A stretch of DNA of 9,037 nucleotides from CAYYHA01 sp964471535 (GTDB lineage Bacteria; Myxococcota; Myxococcia; SLRQ01). This document shows positions 6,596 to 9,037 of the stretch, in pieces (positions within the stretch are counted from its first letter, which is position 1; every line of letters starts with the position of its first letter). Location: contig CAYYHA010000175.1 in NCBI GenBank assembly GCA_964471535.1, positions 1 to 9,037 of the forward strand, read 5' to 3'. A program made the translations under genes and the position numbers. The notes under the pieces were generated by a model. It saw only the letters and a list, made by a program, of their open reading frames with translations, had not been told where the DNA came from and made no database searches.

Positions 6596-7551
6596 CTCGC
6601 CTCCCCGGAGAGGGCAGCCGCCACCTTCTCGAGGTCCTCCGGCGCCCCCACGTTGAGCACCTTCAGACCCCGGTCGATGCGCCGCACGAGCCCCGCGAGG
6701 ACCCGCCCGTGGCCGAGCTCCACCAGCGTCGTGACCCCCTCCGCCGCCATGCGCTGCACACATTCGACCCAGCGCACCGGCCGGACCACCTGCTCCACCA
6801 GGAGCCCCCGGATCGCCTCGGGGTCCCTCACCGGCTCGGCGCTCACGTTGCTCACCACCGGTGCAGCCGGGGCAGCGAGCGGGATCGCCTGCAGCACCTC
6901 GGCGAGGCGGGGCTGCACCGGCTCCATGAGCGCACAGTGGAAGGGCGCGCTCACCGGAAGCTCCACCGCGCGTCGGGCGCCGGCCGCCTTGGCTCGCTCC
7001 GCGACGGCGGCCACCGCCTCAGCCCGGCCGGCCACGACGATCTGCTCGGGCGCGTTGTAGTTGGCGGGAGCGACCAGGCCCACCTCCTCGCTCACCGCGC
7101 GGCACAGCGCCTCCACCGCCGGGGCGTCGAGTCCGAGGATGGCCGCCATCGCCCCCTCACCCTCGGGCACCGCCTCCTGCATGAACTGCCCCCGCCGGCG
7201 CACCGCGCGGACCGCATCCCCGAGGGAGAGCGCCCCCACCGCCACCAGCGCCGACCACTCGCCGAGGCTGTGGCCTGCGACGAGCCGCGGGCGGAGATCG
7301 GGCATCGCCTCGGCGAGGGCCGCGTGCGCCGCCGCGCTCACCGTCAGGATCGCCGGCTGCGTGTTGGCGGTACGCTGCAGGGCCTCCTCGGGCCCCTCGA
7401 AGAGCAGCGACCGGAGGTCGAGCTCCGCGGCGAGCGCATCGTGGGCCGCGTCGATCACCGCGCGCGCGGCGCGCGATCCGTCGTAGAGCGCCCGCCCCAT
7501 CCCGACCGCCTGCGAGCCCTGGCCGGGGAAGATGAATGCCACCGCTTCCAT
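6592..7551 (-). CDS. fabD: Malonyl-CoA:ACP transacylase
   Basis: Moves the malonyl group from CoA to ACP, supplying the extender for FabH and FabF. It has 319 aa from the chosen start. Motifs are FPGQGSQ (8-14, oxyanion Gln11), GHSLGEWSALVAVGAL (93-108) with nucleophile Ser95, RRRGQFMQEAV (118-128) with the malonate-binding Arg120, NYNAPEQIVVAG (164-175), and APFHCALM with catalytic His205. A GTG six codons earlier (7569) keeps the frame, but the ATG at 7551 gives the standard MEAVAFIFPGQGSQ start and has GAGGGG six bases upstream, a site that would lie inside the longer version. It follows fabH after 61 bases, the longest spacer in the run, and overlaps fabG by four bases. Confidence 0.96.
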   Translation of the reverse strand: MEAVAFIFPGQGSQAVGMGRALYDGSRAARAVIDAAHDALAAELDLRSLLFEGPEEALQRTANTQPAILTVSAAAHAALAEAMPDLRPRLVAGHSLGEWSALVAVGALSLGDAVRAVRRRGQFMQEAVPEGEGAMAAILGLDAPAVEALCRAVSEEVGLVAPANYNAPEQIVVAGRAEAVAAVAERAKAAGARRAVELPVSAPFHCALMEPVQPRLAEVLQAIPLAAPAAPVVSNVSAEPVRDPEAIRGLLVEQVVRPVRWVECVQRMAAEGVTTLVELGHGRVLAGLVRRIDRGLKVLNVGAPEDLEKVAAALSGEAR

Positions 7552-7557
7552 GCGCGG

Positions 7558-7563
7558 CCCCTC
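7558..7563 (-). promoter_or_regulatory. Ribosome binding site that decides the fabD ATG start
   Basis: GAGGGG on the minus strand, six bases before the ATG at 7551. It favours this start over the in-frame GTG at 7569, whose first codons would contain the site. Confidence 0.65.
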
Positions 7564-7572
7564 TAGCACGTC

Positions 7573-7597
7573 CCCCCGCGGAGGTCACCACCGGGGG
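7573..7597. promoter_or_regulatory. GC hairpin in the fabH-fabD spacer
   Basis: CCCCCG (7573-7578) pairs with CGGGGG (7592-7597) around a 13-base loop, all inside the only long spacer (7552-7612) of the run. There is no T tract on the minus strand after it, so it is not a standard terminator. It could tune read-through or mRNA processing between fabH and fabD, or be a chance fold in GC-rich DNA. No promoter boxes were recognised in the spacer. Confidence 0.25.
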
Positions 7598-7612
7598 CAG
7601 CGGTCCAAGGGC

Positions 7613-8602
7613 TCACCATCGGACCAGCGCCGATCCCCAGGAGAGCCCCGCCCCGATGGCCATCATGAGGATCAGATCGCCGGGCTCGAGGCGCCCCTCC
7701 CGATTGGCCTGATCGAGGGTCATCGGCAGGCTGGCCGAGGAGGTGTTGCCGTACTCCTCGATGTTCAGCACCGCCTTCTCCATGGGGATCTCGAGGCGCT
7801 TGAGCACCGCCTCGAGGATGCGGATGTTGGCCTGGTGGGCCACGACGTGGCGGACCTCGTCGGGCGTCACCCCGTTGTGCGTGAGCGCCTTTCGGCTCGC
7901 CTCCTCGAGGTTTCGCACTGCGTGCTTGAAGACCTCCCGCCCCTGCATCTTCACGTAGTGCAGGCCCTTCTCCACCGTCTCCTTGCTCTGGGGATGGCGC
8001 GAGCCCCCTCCGGGGATGCAGAGGATCTCCGCCTGCCGCCCGTCGGTGTAGAGGTGGGTGGAGAGGACCCCTCGGTCGTCCTCCCCCGCCCCGAGCACCA
8101 TCGCGCCGGCGGCGTCCCCGAAGAGCACGCAGGTGTTGCGGTCGGTCCAGTCGACGATCCGGGTCAGCAGTTCGGCGCCGATGACCAGGGCGTGGTCCAC
8201 CTCGCCCGCCCGGATGAACTTTTCGGCAATCGACAGGCCATAGAGGCTTCCCGCACAGGCGGCGGAGACGTCGAAGGCGATGGCCTGGTGGGCCTCCAGC
8301 TTCTTCTGCACCAGGGTGGCGCAGGCGGGCATGGGCATGTCGGGGCTGATGGTGCCCATGACGATGAGGCCCAGCTCGTCGGGCCGCACGCCGGCGAGCT
8401 TCAGGGCCCGGCGGCTGGCCTTCACCGCCATGTCGCTGGTCGCCTCGTCGTCCGCCGCCACGTGGCGCCGGCGGATCCCGGTGCGCTCGCGGATCCACTC
8501 GTCCGAGGTGTCGACGATCTTCGCCAGATCGTCGTTGGTGAGCACCTTCTCGGGGGCGTAGCCTCCCGTCCCGATGATGCGTGCCCTCGTCCGCCCGTTC
8601 AT
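7613..8602 (-). CDS. fabH: 3-oxoacyl-ACP synthase III (KAS III)
   Basis: Starts fatty acid synthesis by condensing an acyl-CoA primer with malonyl-ACP. At 329 aa it has the family length. The thiolase-fold Cys-His-Asn triad is Cys116 in DVSAACAGSLYGL, His256 in VVAHQANIRI and Asn286 in EEYGNTSSAS. Other FabH signatures are SDEWIRERTGIRRRH (33-47), FGDAAGAMVL (161-170) and the C-terminal WGSALVRW. The usual GGGF(T)WG loop near the C-terminus is GAGLSWG here. Primer preference (acetyl or branched) cannot be read from the sequence. The ATG overlaps the plsX stop (ATGA), and GGGAGGAGG four bases upstream lies in the plsX C-terminal codons, so the start is secure and the gene is probably coupled to plsX. 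Confidence 0.97.
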   Translation of the reverse strand: MNGRTRARIIGTGGYAPEKVLTNDDLAKIVDTSDEWIRERTGIRRRHVAADDEATSDMAVKASRRALKLAGVRPDELGLIVMGTISPDMPMPACATLVQKKLEAHQAIAFDVSAACAGSLYGLSIAEKFIRAGEVDHALVIGAELLTRIVDWTDRNTCVLFGDAAGAMVLGAGEDDRGVLSTHLYTDGRQAEILCIPGGGSRHPQSKETVEKGLHYVKMQGREVFKHAVRNLEEASRKALTHNGVTPDEVRHVVAHQANIRILEAVLKRLEIPMEKAVLNIEEYGNTSSASLPMTLDQANREGRLEPGDLILMMAIGAGLSWGSALVRW

Positions 8603-9037
8603 GACGCCTCCTCCCGAGCGCCGGCCGCCTCGGCCAGCGCAGTGGCCTTCCGTGCCGCCTCGACGAGGACCCCATCCAGGCCCGCCCTGGCGAGGTCCCG
8701 CGCGACGCGCACGGCATTCTTGATCGCAATCGCATTACTCGCTCCATGGGCGAGAATCGTCACCCCCCGCGTGCCAAGGAGCGGGGCCCCCCCATACTCG
8801 GCATAGTCGAGCCGGCGCTGGAAGCGCTTGAGTGCCCCCCGCATGAGGAGGTAGCCGGCGCGCGCCGCCGCCGAGGCCTCAATCTCCTCACGCATCATCG
8901 CATAGAGGGCCAAGGCCACCCCTTCGGCCGTCTTGAGCAGCACGTTGCCGGTGAAGCCATCGGTGACCACCACGTCGGCGGCACCCTCGAAGACGCCCCG
9001 CCCCTCCACGTACCCGACGAAGTTCGCCTCGCTGCCC
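8599..9037 (-). CDS. plsX: Phosphate acyltransferase PlsX (3' portion, runs off the right edge)
   Basis: Converts acyl-ACP and phosphate to acyl-phosphate, the donor for PlsY in membrane phospholipid synthesis; a peripheral membrane enzyme. Only about 145 C-terminal residues of an expected 330-350 are visible. The frame is open to the window edge: before the GTG at 9009 it continues with SEANFVGY, which matches the NFVGYVEGR segment of the family, so 9009 is not the start. Recognisable motifs are VEGRGVFEG, ADVVVTDGFTGNVLLKTAEG, the LL.G motif in GGAPLLGTRG, and HGASNAIAIKNAV. The stop overlaps the fabH ATG. Its place directly before fabH is the conserved arrangement. Confidence 0.95.
   Translation of the reverse strand, partial: GSEANFVGYVEGRGVFEGAADVVVTDGFTGNVLLKTAEGVALALYAMMREEIEASAAARAGYLLMRGALKRFQRRLDYAEYGGAPLLGTRGVTILAHGASNAIAIKNAVRVARDLARAGLDGVLVEAARKATALAEAAGAREEAS

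Noticed and set aside
6596..6763. 56-residue N-terminal extension of fabG
   Set aside because: It lies in the wrong phase over fabD, and FabG proteins begin just before the cofactor strand. The ATG at 6595 has a strong ribosome binding site.
5618..8806. Long plus-strand open frames (5618-7060, 6709-7566, 7532-8806) opposite the fab genes
   Set aside because: Each lies over clearly identified minus-strand genes, runs across gene borders and has low-complexity composition typical of shadows in GC-rich DNA.
1..9037. tRNA, rRNA, CRISPR, insertion sequence, attachment site or prophage signatures
   Set aside because: Nothing of these types was found on reading. The window is almost fully covered by conserved genes, with no repeat arrays or transposase motifs.

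Overview
The window is GC-rich (by eye roughly two thirds G+C), densely coded bacterial chromosome. Ten genes lie head to tail on the minus strand, in transcription order plsX (cut by the right edge), fabH, fabD, fabG, acpP, fabF, rpiB, glyA, nrdR and ribD. One plus-strand Hsp70-family gene runs in from the left edge and converges on the end of ribD. This fab-rpiB-glyA-nrdR-ribD order, as I recall it, is typical of deltaproteobacterial lineages in the broad sense (Desulfuromonadota, Myxococcota and relatives). I infer a high-GC member of that group with low to moderate confidence, because no rRNA or other strong taxonomic marker is present.

Layout. Bases 1-919 hold an Hsp70 ATPase-domain protein, interrupted by a 10-N assembly gap at 199-208. 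The reading frame changes from frame 1 before the gap to frame 2 after it, so the N run is a placeholder and not a true length. The gene stops where the nucleotide-binding domain ends, with no linker and no substrate-binding domain. Bases 920-1004 are a short convergent spacer with one weak GC hairpin. Bases 1005-9037 are one probable operon. Four junctions are 4-base stop/start overlaps (plsX/fabH, fabD/fabG, rpiB/glyA, nrdR/ribD). The other spacers are 12-21 bases, except 61 bases between fabH and fabD. No stretch over 300 bases lacks a gene. The operon promoter lies to the right of the window and the Hsp70 promoter to its left.

How the genes work together. PlsX makes acyl-phosphate for phospholipid synthesis. 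FabD loads malonate onto ACP (acpP), FabH starts chains, FabF elongates them and FabG does the first reduction, so the first half of the operon is a type II fatty acid synthesis core without the dehydratase and enoyl reductase. The second half supplies pentose phosphate (RpiB), one-carbon units and glycine (GlyA), control of ribonucleotide reductase (NrdR) and the second and third steps of riboflavin synthesis (RibD). RpiB also makes ribulose 5-phosphate, the other riboflavin precursor.

I did not find an undescribed defence, mobile or signalling system. The window is mainly conserved housekeeping DNA. The points most worth checking are the SBD-less Hsp70 and the assembly gap inside it, a hairpin that overlaps the fabF ribosome binding site just after the acpP stop, the regular pattern of coupled gene pairs, and a two-residue deletion in the RibD deaminase domain.
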